Assembly: GCA_028291505.1 (NCBI GenBank)
Contig: JAQGHW010000097.1
Span: 1-33,623, forward strand
Source: Rhodopila sp.
GTDB lineage: Bacteria > Pseudomonadota > Alphaproteobacteria > Acetobacterales > Acetobacteraceae
Reading direction: 5' to 3'
DNA length: 33,623 nt
Part shown: positions 8,518 to 16,652 of the stretch, piece after piece
Layout of the letters: each line of letters opens with the position of its first letter
How positions within the stretch are numbered: position 1 is the first letter of the stretch
The notes under the pieces: model-generated
Databases searched by the model: none
Told to the model about the DNA's origin: nothing
What the model saw: the letters and a program-made list of their open reading frames with translations, nothing else
Made by a program: the position numbers and the translations under genes

Positions 8518-8895
8518 ATGGGGCCTTGGGTCGCGGTCGCCGTCGGCGGCGCAATCGGCAGCGTGGCTCGATTCTGGCTGGCGGGGGCCATGACGGCACT
8601 GACCGGACCGAGATTCCCGTGGGGAACCCTGCTGATCAACGTGCTCGGGTCGTTCGTCATCGGACTGGTGGCCGGGATCACCCTGACGCCGGCGCGGGTC
8701 GGGATGCATCCCGACGTCCGCATCTTCCTGATGACGGGCGTGTGCGGCGGCTTCACGACGTTCTCGGCGTTCAGCCTGCAGACGCTGGAACTGATGCAGA
8801 CCGGCGACGTCGTGCCGGCATTCGCCTATACCGTCGGCTCGGTCGTGTTTTGCGTCCTCGCCACCTATTGCGGCTGGCGGCTCGGGCGGGTCTGA
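8518..8895 (+). CDS. crcB: Fluoride channel CrcB/Fluc
   Basis: The 125-residue product matches the Fluc fluoride channel in size and motifs: GGAIGSVARF near the N-terminus, GTLLINVLGSFVIG in helix 2, and GVCGGFTTFSAFS, the helix-break region lining the pore. Four hydrophobic segments are apparent. Such channels are dual-topology dimers that export fluoride. I use the ATG at 8518, preceded by GGGGAG five bases upstream; the upstream in-frame extension to 8458 has no hydrophobic or family character. No fluoride riboswitch is evident in the 100 bases upstream. Confidence 0.93.
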   Translation: MGPWVAVAVGGAIGSVARFWLAGAMTALTGPRFPWGTLLINVLGSFVIGLVAGITLTPARVGMHPDVRIFLMTGVCGGFTTFSAFSLQTLELMQTGDVVPAFAYTVGSVVFCVLATYCGWRLGRV

Positions 8896-9026
8896 GGCTT
8901 TACAATTGGTGCGCTGGGCTGGCAGGCTTTGGCGTGGCCGGGGCGGAATATGGCGACGATCTTCCAGATCGCCGGCCGGCTCACGGCGTTCCTCGCAATG
9001 ATAATTGGCTTCGTAAAGGGCGTGGC

Positions 9027-10244
9027 ATGGACCTGATTATCCGCAACGCACGTTTGTTTGGTGGTGCGCCGACCGATATCGGTGTCGCGGGCGGCAAGAT
9101 CGTTGCGATCGAGGCCGGGCTTGCCGCGGCCGCGCTTGAGTACAACGCCGGCGGTCATCTCGTTTGCGCCGGACTGGTCGAGACTCACATTCACCTGGAC
9201 AAGACCCGCATCATCGACCGCTGTCCCCCCGAGGATGGCCGCAACGCCAATGCGGTTCCGCGCGTCGCCGCAGTCAAGAATACGTTTACCGAGGAAGACG
9301 TCTACCAGCGCGCCAGTACCACACTGGAAAACTGCATCAAGCACGGTACGACGCGAATGCGGACCCATGTCGAGCTGGATGCCGGGGTGGAGATGCGAAG
9401 CTTCGATGCGCTGCAGAAATTGTGCCGCGACTATGCCTGGGCGATCGATATTGAATTGTGCGTATTCCCGCAGGAGGGCCTGACCAACAATCCGCGCTCC
9501 GACGAACTGCTGGTGCAGGCGCTGAAGCGTGGTGCCCGTGTGATTGGCGCGGCGCCCAACTACGATCCCGACAGGAGTGGGCAAATACATCGGATTTTTG
9601 ACCTGGCCCGCGAGTATGACGCGGATATCGACATGCATCTGGATACCGGTAGCAACTCGGCGGACATGGATATTCATCTGGTTTGCTCGTTGACCCGGCA
9701 ATACGCCATGGGCGGGCGCGTCGCGGTCGGACACGGGTGCAAATATTCGGCTTTGCCGCCGGCCGATTTGCGTGCGCTGGCGGCCGAGATAGCCGATGCC
9801 GGCGTCGCGGTTACGGTGCTTCCCGCGACCGACCTTTACATGATGGGCCGCGACCAGGACCATAACGTCCGCCGCGGTGTCGCGGATGCGAACGTTCTGG
9901 TGGAGAATGGGGTCAACTGCTCGATCTCTTCGAACAACATTCTGAACCCGTTTACACCGTTGGGCGACGGTAACCTGATCCGCATCGCCAACATCCAGGC
10001 CAATGTTTGCCAAATCGGCGAATCGCACCGGCTGCGCGAATGCTTCTCCATGCTGACAGATCGTTCCGCCCGCTTGATGAATCTGCAGGACTACGGAGTA
10101 GCCGTCGGCAACCCAGCGGATCTCGTGGTTTTCGACGCAAGGACGCCAGAGGAAGTAATCGCCGAAGTCCGTGGACCGTTGGTCGCGTTCAAGCGCGGGG
10201 TGCGGACGGTGACGCGGCCACGCGCGGAGTTGCATCGGCCATGA
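9027..10244 (+). CDS. Cytosine-deaminase-like amidohydrolase
   Basis: The 405-residue protein has an N-terminal beta-sandwich strand pair (DLIIRNARLFGG), the first metal motif THIHLDK (H54, H56), DMHLDTGSNS, a VGHGCKYS block carrying the third histidine, and a C-terminal NPADLVVFDA strand. These are typical of the CodA/AtzC branch that hydrolyses C-N bonds in nitrogen heterocycles. Where CodA-type enzymes carry a catalytic aspartate near the end of the barrel, this protein reads S-S-N-N (N303, N304) before LNPFTPLGDGN. ATG 9027 follows AAAGGG and begins directly at the domain; the longer upstream frame runs through crcB. Its stop overlaps the next start (ATGA). Substrate unknown. Confidence 0.85.
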   Translation: MDLIIRNARLFGGAPTDIGVAGGKIVAIEAGLAAAALEYNAGGHLVCAGLVETHIHLDKTRIIDRCPPEDGRNANAVPRVAAVKNTFTEEDVYQRASTTLENCIKHGTTRMRTHVELDAGVEMRSFDALQKLCRDYAWAIDIELCVFPQEGLTNNPRSDELLVQALKRGARVIGAAPNYDPDRSGQIHRIFDLAREYDADIDMHLDTGSNSADMDIHLVCSLTRQYAMGGRVAVGHGCKYSALPPADLRALAAEIADAGVAVTVLPATDLYMMGRDQDHNVRRGVADANVLVENGVNCSISSNNILNPFTPLGDGNLIRIANIQANVCQIGESHRLRECFSMLTDRSARLMNLQDYGVAVGNPADLVVFDARTPEEVIAEVRGPLVAFKRGVRTVTRPRAELHRP

Positions 10245-10543
10245 AACTATCCGACATCGCCCAAGTGATCCGCAGCAAGAATGCGGGTCCCCGGCGACTG
10301 ACATTGGATATCATGTTCGGTTCGGACGCGGACTATCAGCGCGTCGCCCAGTCACCCGCACTTGGCGCTGAAAACATCGGCCGCTTGTATCGCGTGCCGG
10401 CCGATCAGGTGACCATTATCCCCTACCCGGTCGGCCGAGCGATCAAGATCGTGATGGCGCGGGCGATCATGGCGGGCGATCCGGGGGATTACGACGTTTA
10501 CGGGGCGCAACAACATGCGCCGCTCCTGGCGATCGAGGTATGA
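10241..10543 (+). CDS. DUF4387 family protein
   Basis: This 100-residue protein (start MKLSDIAQVIRSKNAGP) has the features of the DUF4387 family: the N-terminal SKNAGP motif, LTLDIMF, and YRVPADQVTIIPYPVGRAIKIV. It has no membrane segment or signal peptide and no known catalytic function. DUF4387 proteins are typically encoded next to, or fused with, DUF1446/AtuA-like proteins, which is the arrangement here. It overlaps both neighbours by four bases (ATGA at 10241-10244 and 10540-10543), so the three proteins are probably made in fixed proportion and may form a complex. Confidence 0.82.
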   Translation: MKLSDIAQVIRSKNAGPRRLTLDIMFGSDADYQRVAQSPALGAENIGRLYRVPADQVTIIPYPVGRAIKIVMARAIMAGDPGDYDVYGAQQHAPLLAIEV

Positions 10544-11934
10544 GCGCCTCCGGTCGCGTCATCGCGGAATTTCGTCGAACCCCACGTCCGATCCGGTTGC
10601 TTGGTGCGTCCGGTCAACTCGGTTATGGCATCCCCGCGGCGTCGTTCAAAGCCGGCCTTGAGCGCCAACCCGACCTGATCGGGTGCGATATGGGATCGAT
10701 CGACATCGGCCCCACCTACCTGGGCAAGGGCGAGATGGCGACCTCCCCCGAGGCAACGCGCCGCGACCTTCGCCGCGTGCTGAACGCCGCGCGAGGCCTG
10801 GACGTTCCGCTGGTGATTGGAACCGCGGGATCGGCCGGCGCTGCCCCGCATCTCGACGCCACCCTCGCGATGTTGCGCGAAATCGCCCATGCAGACGGGC
10901 TGCGCTTCCGGATGGCGATGATGCGGGCCGATATCCCCCGGCCGTTTCTGGTCGAAGCTGTTCGTTCCGCTAAGATCAGCAGCTTCGACGGCATGCCGGC
11001 ACTGACCGAGGAAGACGTCGTCGAGGCGGCCCATATCGTTGGCCAGATGGGAATGGCGCCATTTCGGAAAGCGCTTGAAGCGGACGTCGACGTGATCGTA
11101 GCCGGGCGAGCCTGCGATACGGCGATCTTCGCATCGCTGCCGGTCGTCCTGGGGTTTCCGGTCGGGCTCGCCATGCACATGGCCAAGATTATCGAATGCG
11201 GGTCGCTGTGCTGCGTTCCAGGCGGCCGCGATCCGATTCTCGCGGAGCTGGATCATGATGGGTTCACACTCGAAAGCATGAACCCGGAACGGCGCGCCAC
11301 ACCGACCTCGGTCGCCGCCCATAGCCTATACGAGCAGTCTGATCCATTCACCATGCAGGAGCCTGACGGCACGTTGGATCTGACCCACGCTCGGTATGAG
11401 GCGGTGGATGATCGCCGCACCCGGGTCAGTGGCGCGACCTGGCGCGACACCATCCTACCGACCATCAAACTCGAAGGCGCACGCAAGATCGGTGAGCGCG
11501 CGGTGCTGTTGTGCGGGTCGGCGGATCCCCGGTTTATCGCGCAGTGCAAGACGCTGCTGCCGAAGGTCGCGGAACTCGTGCAGAGCCTGGTCTGCGAAGA
11601 ACAGAATATGGATTATACATTGCACTTCCGCGTCTATGGCATCGACGGCGTGCGCATGGTGGTACCGGAGAATGAGCCACCGCCCGGCGAGGTGTTCATC
11701 ATGGGTGAATGCATCGCGCCGACCCAACAGCGCGCTTCGGAAGTCGTGCGCACCTGCAAGCAGTTTCTGTTGCATTTCGGCTATCCCGGGCGTCTCTCCA
11801 CGGCCGGGAATGTTGCGTTCCCGTTCACCCCGCCCGAGGTCTCGCTAGGCCCGGCGTATCGGTTCAATGTGTATCATCTGCTGCATGTCGACGATGCCGA
11901 CGCGCTGTTTCCGGTAGAAGTCGAGGCTGTCTGA
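10540..11934 (+). CDS. AtuA-like acyclic terpene utilisation family protein (DUF1446)
   Basis: The 464-residue protein carries the DUF1446 hallmarks: RLLGASGQLGYGIP near residue 20, the DMGSIDIGPTYLGKGE block, GTAGSAGA, VIVAGRACDTAIFA, and a C-terminal FMGECIAPTQQRASEVV / TAGNVAFPF region. AtuA is required for citronellol/geranyl-CoA catabolism in Pseudomonas, but its biochemical activity is not established and this family also occurs in unrelated catabolic clusters. No terpene genes such as geranyl-CoA carboxylase are visible nearby. Because it is coupled to an amidohydrolase, I infer a role in breakdown of a nitrogen-containing compound. It converges on the solute-binding protein gene, with 50 bases between. 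Confidence 0.85.
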   Translation: MSASGRVIAEFRRTPRPIRLLGASGQLGYGIPAASFKAGLERQPDLIGCDMGSIDIGPTYLGKGEMATSPEATRRDLRRVLNAARGLDVPLVIGTAGSAGAAPHLDATLAMLREIAHADGLRFRMAMMRADIPRPFLVEAVRSAKISSFDGMPALTEEDVVEAAHIVGQMGMAPFRKALEADVDVIVAGRACDTAIFASLPVVLGFPVGLAMHMAKIIECGSLCCVPGGRDPILAELDHDGFTLESMNPERRATPTSVAAHSLYEQSDPFTMQEPDGTLDLTHARYEAVDDRRTRVSGATWRDTILPTIKLEGARKIGERAVLLCGSADPRFIAQCKTLLPKVAELVQSLVCEEQNMDYTLHFRVYGIDGVRMVVPENEPPPGEVFIMGECIAPTQQRASEVVRTCKQFLLHFGYPGRLSTAGNVAFPFTPPEVSLGPAYRFNVYHLLHVDDADALFPVEVEAV

Positions 11935-11984
11935 CCATCGCGGCGCTCCCAATGTCGGCTTACGCTCCGCCCAATGAAAGAACC

Positions 11985-13571
11985 TCACTTCACCTGCACG
12001 AAGCGGTATGGGAAAAAATTATCCGCTGGCTGAGCCAACTGAATGTTCGTCTTTGCCGCCCACACGATCACCTGTTGGTGCAACGGAACGGTCGGCACGT
12101 TCTGCTGCAGCATTTCGATCGATTGGTGGATCATCGACGACCGCTTCGCCGGATCCGTTTCGATGCCGATCTTATCGGTCAGTTCGTCGAGTGCGGGATT
12201 GGAATAGCCGCCGTTATTTACCTCGCCGCGCTTGCCATTACGGGTGTTTAACAGCGTGTACAAGACATTATGCGCGTCATAGGTCGCCGGGGTCCAACCC
12301 AGCAGGTAAAAATCCGTATCGTAGTTCGGTGCATTGATCTTGGTAAAGAATTTCGACTTGGTCTGCGCGATCAGATCGACCTTGATGCCGACGCGAGCCA
12401 GCATTGAAACGATGGCGGTGCAGATCTGCTCATCCATCACATAGCGGTCGGTGGGACAGTCCAGCGCAACCTGAAAGCCATTCGGATATCCCGCATCGGC
12501 CAGCAATTGCTTCGACTTGGCAGGATCGACTTTCGGCCGCACATCCAGCGCCGCATCGTAGCCATTGACACCCGGACCCCACATCTCCCAGGTCGGATGC
12601 CCCAGCCCCAGCATCACGCGGGTCGCAATCGCCGGCTCATCGATCGCCAATGCGACCGCCTCGCGCACCTTCTCATCCTTGAACGGGTTCTTCCCCTTCA
12701 CGTTGGAGCTTGGCAGTTCAGCGCGGGTCTGGTTGAAGCCCAGGTAGATCGTCCGGAGCTCCGGTGTCTGCAGTATTTTCAGTCCCTCGGTCTGCTTGAT
12801 CCGGGCGATATCCTGCGGTGGCACGGTGTAGATCATATCCATCTCGCCCGACAGCAGCGCTGCCACTCGGGTCGGCGCGGAGGCGATCACGTTGAACTCG
12901 ACCCGGTCGAGATTATGCTCCGGCTTATCCCACCACAGCGGGTTCTTCTCCACCACCGTCTTGCGGTCAGGCTCCCGCGAGACCAGGGTGAATGGCCCGG
13001 TCCCCATGGCGTTGTGCAGCGCGTAGTTGTCTTCCTTGCCGATCGTCACCGGTTCGGTCGCGTTATGCGCCTCGCACCAGGCCTTCGACATGATCAGCAG
13101 GTTGGTCTGCTCCTGCAGGAAGATCGGGTCGGGCACGAAGGTCTCAAAGTCGACGGTCAGGTCATCGATCTTGCGCGCCTCCTTCACCGGCGACATCGGG
13201 GCGCGCATCTGCGAATTCGGTGCCTCGACCCGCTTCACGGTGAACACCACATCGTCGGCGGTGAATGGCGAGCCATCCTGCCATTTCACACCAGGCCGCA
13301 GATGGAAGCGCCAGACGGTCGGCGACGTCTGCTCCCACGACGTCGCCAAGGCGGGATCCAGCCCGAGGTCACGATTGCGGCGCACCAGCGGTTCATAAAT
13401 ATTGGCCAGGAAACTAAGCTGCACCGTTTCCTGCCGCGTCGCGGGGTCCATGGCGTTGACATCCCCGTCATTTGCCCAGCGCAAGGTGGCGGCCTGGGCC
13501 GTCGATAGTGCAAATGGTGATGCCGTCAAAGCGGCCAGCAGCGCCATCGTGGGAAGCGGGAAACGCAGCAT
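11985..13571 (-). CDS. ABC transporter solute-binding protein, family 5 (peptide/nickel type)
   Basis: The 528-residue protein starts with a signal peptide ending at about TAQA (residue 27), then shows the family 5 pattern: IYEPLVRRNRDLGLDPALATSWEQ, FHLRPGVKWQDGSPFTADDVVF and a late VPLHQQ strand. Such periplasmic proteins deliver peptides, nickel complexes, glutathione, opines and other small organics to an inner-membrane permease. No permease or ATPase gene lies beside it, so its partners must be elsewhere. Its position between the amidohydrolase operon and a nicotinamidase-like gene suggests uptake of that pathway's substrate. AGGGG lies nine bases before the ATG. Confidence 0.92.
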   Translation of the reverse strand: MLRFPLPTMALLAALTASPFALSTAQAATLRWANDGDVNAMDPATRQETVQLSFLANIYEPLVRRNRDLGLDPALATSWEQTSPTVWRFHLRPGVKWQDGSPFTADDVVFTVKRVEAPNSQMRAPMSPVKEARKIDDLTVDFETFVPDPIFLQEQTNLLIMSKAWCEAHNATEPVTIGKEDNYALHNAMGTGPFTLVSREPDRKTVVEKNPLWWDKPEHNLDRVEFNVIASAPTRVAALLSGEMDMIYTVPPQDIARIKQTEGLKILQTPELRTIYLGFNQTRAELPSSNVKGKNPFKDEKVREAVALAIDEPAIATRVMLGLGHPTWEMWGPGVNGYDAALDVRPKVDPAKSKQLLADAGYPNGFQVALDCPTDRYVMDEQICTAIVSMLARVGIKVDLIAQTKSKFFTKINAPNYDTDFYLLGWTPATYDAHNVLYTLLNTRNGKRGEVNNGGYSNPALDELTDKIGIETDPAKRSSMIHQSIEMLQQNVPTVPLHQQVIVWAAKTNIQLAQPADNFFPYRFVQVK

Positions 13572-13782
13572 AAATTTTTGCCCCTGGTGTGCTAACTCTT
13601 CGTTGGGTCGCGTGATTCACGTGCCCCCGCCTTCGCAGGGACAAGCTTTGAGCGTTCCGCCCCCCGTTTTGTTGGCGTCAGCCAAGGCTAACCGAAACGC
13701 TTGGCCGCTCAACGCGATCATGGCCCGGTCCGACCCAACCAGATGAAACTAAACCGGGTCGGCGATCCTGAACAGAGAGAGA
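13572..13782. promoter_or_regulatory. Divergent intergenic region of the solute-binding protein and nicotinamidase genes
   Basis: This 211-base region must hold the promoters of both flanking genes. It contains an inverted repeat GCCAAG (13681-13686) / CTTGGC (13700-13705), which could be an operator. I found no convincing -35/-10 pair. Confidence 0.35.
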
Positions 13783-14433
13783 ATGCACATGCAAATCGAT
13801 AATCGGACCGATATCCTTGGTCTGGTCGACGTCCAGCCTACCTTCATGCCGAATGGGGAACTGCCGGTGGCGGACGGTGACGCCATCATTCCGGTCGTCA
13901 ACAAACTGCTGCGTCGCTTCGACCACGCCTTCGCGACCCAGGACTGGCACCCGAATGGTCACGCCTCCTTCGCCAGTGCACATCCGCGCAAGCGACCCTA
14001 TGACGCCATAGGAATGACTTATGGCAATCAAGTCCTTTGGCCCGATCATGCCATCGCCGGCACGCCAACCGCCGCGATTCACCCCGCCATCGACCAGACC
14101 AGGATCGAAGTAATCATCCGCAAGGGATTTCGCTCGTCATTGGATAGCTACTCGGCGTTTTTCGAGAATGACCGGCAGACACCGACTGGCCTGGAGGCGT
14201 GGCTCCGTCAGCGTGGCTTTTCCCGCATCTTTCTGTGCGGTCTCGCCACCGATTTCTGTGTTGCATGGTCAGCCGAGGATGCGGTTCGGCTGGGCTTTAC
14301 AGTTGTCGTGGTCGAAGATGCCTGCCGTGGGATCGGCCTGCCTGCACCAGACGGCCGTAGCACGATTGAGACGACACGCGACGCACTAATCGCTGGTGGC
14401 GTGCGGTTCGTCGACAGTGCCGTGCTGCGCTAG
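13783..14433 (+). CDS. pncA: Nicotinamidase / isochorismatase-family amidohydrolase (PncA-like)
   Basis: The 216-residue protein has the complete nicotinamidase active site: catalytic D16 in LVDVQPTFMPNG, metal ligands D54, H56 and H60 in TQDWHPNGH, K114 in IIRKGF, and nucleophile C159 in GLATDFCV with the preceding cis-peptide ATD. PncA converts nicotinamide to nicotinate and ammonia in NAD salvage. Motifs and length fit PncA itself better than generic isochorismatases. Two ATGs (13783 and 13789) follow a GAGAGAG stretch; the second has the better spacing, the first is given here. Its place beside an amidohydrolase locus may indicate a catabolic role instead. Confidence 0.88.
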   Translation: MHMQIDNRTDILGLVDVQPTFMPNGELPVADGDAIIPVVNKLLRRFDHAFATQDWHPNGHASFASAHPRKRPYDAIGMTYGNQVLWPDHAIAGTPTAAIHPAIDQTRIEVIIRKGFRSSLDSYSAFFENDRQTPTGLEAWLRQRGFSRIFLCGLATDFCVAWSAEDAVRLGFTVVVVEDACRGIGLPAPDGRSTIETTRDALIAGGVRFVDSAVLR

Positions 14434-14504
14434 TACCCTGCCCCCGAAGTCCGTCGCATCTTGCGGCGCACGCAGGGGACCAGCAGGCTACTGAAAACAA
14501 AGAG

Positions 14505-14562
14505 CTAGTGTCGCGAATTCTGAGGTTCGCCACTATGGCGGACTTCAGATTCGGGACACTAG
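14505..14562. repeat. 58-base MITE-like palindrome
   Basis: The two arms start CTAGTGTC (14505-14512) and end GACACTAG (14555-14562), continue with CGAA/TTCG, TCTGA/TCAGA and CGCCA/TGGCG, and close on a three-base loop CTA (14533-14535). Differences between arms are one mismatch, one single-base bulge and two G-T pairs, so the RNA would be one nearly continuous helix. A TA dinucleotide sits at each end inside the CTAG tips, as expected if an IS630-type transposase moved it. It may also end pncA transcription. No transposase is present. Confidence 0.6.
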
Positions 14563-14726
14563 TACCCGATCGCAGAGAGGCATGAGTCGCAAAGTGACCA
14601 CGATTCGCCGCATCAATAATATCGACACCGAAGGGTTTTCATGAGATTCTGCTCGTTCCTCTTGCACACACTGGAACCCTGTCGCCGGTACCGAGGGGCA
14701 CACGTGCGTCATCCCTGACCGGATCG

Positions 14727-14743
14727 GTGATTGGATCAATCAC
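14727..14743. promoter_or_regulatory. Perfect palindrome upstream of the DUF2147 gene
   Basis: GTGATTG (14727-14733), GAT, CAATCAC (14737-14743) is a perfect 7-base inverted repeat, 22 bases before the ATG at 14766. Its size and place fit an operator near the transcription start, or a short leader hairpin. Confidence 0.4.
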
Positions 14744-14765
14744 ACACCGCTTGGTATGAGACGAC

Positions 14766-15257
14766 ATGACCAGATTGTTCGCGAGTGTCCTTTTTCTGCT
14801 ATCGGCATCGGAAGCTCATGCCAGCCCCAACCTGCTCGGCTCGTGGCTCACCCAGGGCCACGACGGCGTCATCGTCATCTCCTCCTGTGGCGATGGTGTC
14901 TGCGCCCGGATCGCGGGCGTCTTCCTCGACCGCCCGAACGACCCGATGCCGGTTGACTACCGGGGTGTTTCGCAATGCGAGTTGCCGCTGATTACCGACG
15001 CCGCACAGATTCGGCCCAATCTGTGGAAAGGCCACATCACCGACCCGCGCAACGGCAGCGTTTATGGCGTAGAACTCCACCTCGACCCGCACGGCGATCT
15101 CGCGCTGCACGGCTTCCTCGGCATTCCCCTGCTCGGTCGCACCCAGACCTGGACCCGTTACACCGGTAAAGTGCCCTCCGACTGCCGCATCCAACCGGCC
15201 AATACCGTCACCAGCCACACCCAATCCCTGCCGAACCGCCCCAGACCGGGACCTTAA
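14766..15257 (+). CDS. Secreted DUF2147 family protein
   Basis: The 163-residue protein has an N-terminal signal peptide (MTRLFASVLFLLSASEAHAS, cleavage near residue 19), then the DUF2147 beta-sheet domain: LLGSWLTQGHDGVIVISSCG, DGVCARIAGVF, ITDPRNGSVYGVELHL and the family-typical LLGRTQTWTR. The two cysteines in the CGDGVC block are as usual for the family. DUF2147 proteins are small periplasmic or secreted proteins of unknown function, some with lipid-binding-like folds. It stands alone, with a palindrome before its start and a hairpin after its stop. Confidence 0.85.
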   Translation: MTRLFASVLFLLSASEAHASPNLLGSWLTQGHDGVIVISSCGDGVCARIAGVFLDRPNDPMPVDYRGVSQCELPLITDAAQIRPNLWKGHITDPRNGSVYGVELHLDPHGDLALHGFLGIPLLGRTQTWTRYTGKVPSDCRIQPANTVTSHTQSLPNRPRPGP

Positions 15258-15310
15258 GCATGAACATTCCAGGCTGACCGGCCAGCATGGCCAATCACGC
15301 AATCGACCAA

Positions 15311-15350
15311 AGACCATTTCCAGGCTGCACGGTCAGCCCGGAAATGGTCT
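15311..15350. repeat. Strong 40-base hairpin between DUF2147 gene and alcohol dehydrogenase gene
   Basis: AGACCATTTCC (15311-15321) pairs perfectly with GGAAATGGTCT (15340-15350); inside, after one mismatch, GGCTG (15323-15327) pairs with CAGCC (15334-15338) around the loop CACGGT. A degenerate copy of the left part (TTCCAGGCTG at 15267-15276, repeated at 15318-15327) lies upstream. It could terminate the DUF2147 transcript, though no T-tract follows, or control the dehydrogenase whose start is 27 bases downstream. Confidence 0.6.
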
Positions 15351-15377
15351 AATCAGGCGCCGTTGAGGGCAAAGAGC

Positions 15378-16508
15378 ATGAAAATGAAGGCCGCCGTGCT
15401 GCGAGAACAGGGCAAACCTCGCCCATATGCCGTCAGCCAACCAATGACGATCGAAAACGTCGATCTCGACCCACCCGGCCCCGGCGAGGTCCTGTACAAG
15501 ATTATCGGAGCCGGCCTTTGCCACTCCGACCTTTCCACGATCGAAAACCTGCGTCCGCGCAAGCTTCCCACCATCCCGGGCCACGAGGCCGCCGGAATCG
15601 TCGAGGAAGTGGGTCCCGGCGTCACCAACCTGAAACCCGGCGACCATGTCATCAGCGTCTTCGTCACCAGCTGCAACGACTGTCGCTACTGCAACGGCGG
15701 CCGCCCGAACCTGTGCCAGAGTTCCAACACGTCGCGCACCAATGGCACGCTGATCTCCGGCGCACGACGCCTGTCGCTGAATGGCGAGCCGATCTGGCAC
15801 TACAGCGGGCTGTCGGTGTTCGCGCAGTACGCGGTGGTCTCACAGAACGCGTTGATAAAGATCCCCCGGGACGTGCCGCTTGCTGATGCCAGCATCTTCG
15901 GCTGTGCCGTCGTCACTGGTGTGGGTGCCGTATTGAACACGGCGCAGGTGCCCCCGGGTGGCCAGATGGCGGTGGTGGGCCTTGGCGGCGTCGGTATGAA
16001 CGCGCTGCTGGGCGGGGTCATCGCGGGCGCCGAACGCATCGTCGCAGTCGATCTGAATGCCGACAAACTGCGGTTGGCGCGGGAACTCGGTGCCACCGAC
16101 ACGTTCCTTGCCGGCAACGCCGATGTGGTGGAGGAAATCCGCCAGGCGACCAACGGCGGTCTGGACTACGTGATCGAGACCGCCGGCTCGATCCCGGCAA
16201 TGAACCTGGCCTATGCGATCGCGGCCCGCGGCGGGTGCGTCGTCAGCGCCGGCCTGCCGGCTTCCGCCGCCACCTTCTCCTATCTCCACTCCGCGTTGGT
16301 GAGCGACGGAAAGAGCATCATGGGGTCCTATATGGGCGGGTGCGTGCCCAAGCGGGACATTCCGCGCTTCATCGCGCTCTACCAACGTGGCAAACTGCCG
16401 GTGCAAAAACTGCGCACGGGAACCATTACCTTTGACGACATCAACCAGGGCTTCGACCGGCTGTCCGACGGGTCGGTGTTGCGCCAGGTCCTCCAACCGT
16501 TCGAGTGA
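15378..16508 (+). CDS. Zinc-dependent alcohol dehydrogenase (class III-like MDR family)
   Basis: The protein (376 residues from 15378) is a medium-chain dehydrogenase. Catalytic zinc ligands are seen in GLCHSDLS (Cys) and [12 protein letters not shown] (His-Glu); the structural zinc site is the four-cysteine lobe [15 protein letters not shown]; the cofactor fold shows [12 protein letters not shown] and an acidic residue at the end of the next strand (AVDLNADK), indicating NAD rather than NADP. It would oxidise an alcohol or reduce an aldehyde; the substrate is not evident, and the glutathione-dependent formaldehyde subgroup is only one possibility. Starts at 15378 (GAGGG upstream) and 15384 are both reasonable. 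A strong hairpin precedes it. Confidence 0.9.
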   Translation: MKMKAAVLREQGKPRPYAVSQPMTIENVDLDPPGPGEVLYKIIGAGLCHSDLSTIENLRPRKLPTIPGHEAAGIVEEVGPGVTNLKPGDHVISVFVTSCNDCRYCNGGRPNLCQSSNTSRTNGTLISGARRLSLNGEPIWHYSGLSVFAQYAVVSQNALIKIPRDVPLADASIFGCAVVTGVGAVLNTAQVPPGGQMAVVGLGGVGMNALLGGVIAGAERIVAVDLNADKLRLARELGATDTFLAGNADVVEEIRQATNGGLDYVIETAGSIPAMNLAYAIAARGGCVVSAGLPASAATFSYLHSALVSDGKSIMGSYMGGCVPKRDIPRFIALYQRGKLPVQKLRTGTITFDDINQGFDRLSDGSVLRQVLQPFE

Positions 16509-16652
16509 TATCGCGACAGCAGGACCACCGCTCGTGGTGATTCAACCTGTCCGGGCTCACCGTGCCCACGCCTCTGCCGCGAGGCGGAAACCGGGCAGGC
16601 CTTGTCCAATTCGGACAGTGCGGCTATCGCAGCGCGACCGAGGGCTACGAAC

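Larger units (their letters stand above)
14434..14765. other. Intergenic region between pncA-like and DUF2147 genes
   Basis: This 332-base stretch holds no convincing gene. Just after the pncA stop, CCCTGC (14436-14441) can pair with GCAGGG (14472-14477) around a smaller internal stem, perhaps a weak terminator without a T-tract. The 58-base palindrome at 14505-14562 and the operator-like palindrome at 14727-14743 are listed separately. Two tiny overlapping frames (14582-14644 and 14641-14718) have starts but unsatisfactory ribosome binding sites. Confidence 0.5.

Noticed and set aside
8410-8709. N-terminal extension of the MarR frame
   Set aside because: It would overlap crcB in antisense and has disordered, His/Pro-rich sequence; the TTG at 8409 with AGAGGA fits better.
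8865-10304. Minus-strand frame of 479 codons
   Set aside because: It is antisense to the amidohydrolase, whose metal motifs are on the plus strand.
14582-14718. Two overlapping tiny frames (20 and 25 codons)
   Set aside because: The first has its purine-rich stretch only one base from the ATG, and the second has no proper ribosome binding site; neither peptide has a recognisable feature.
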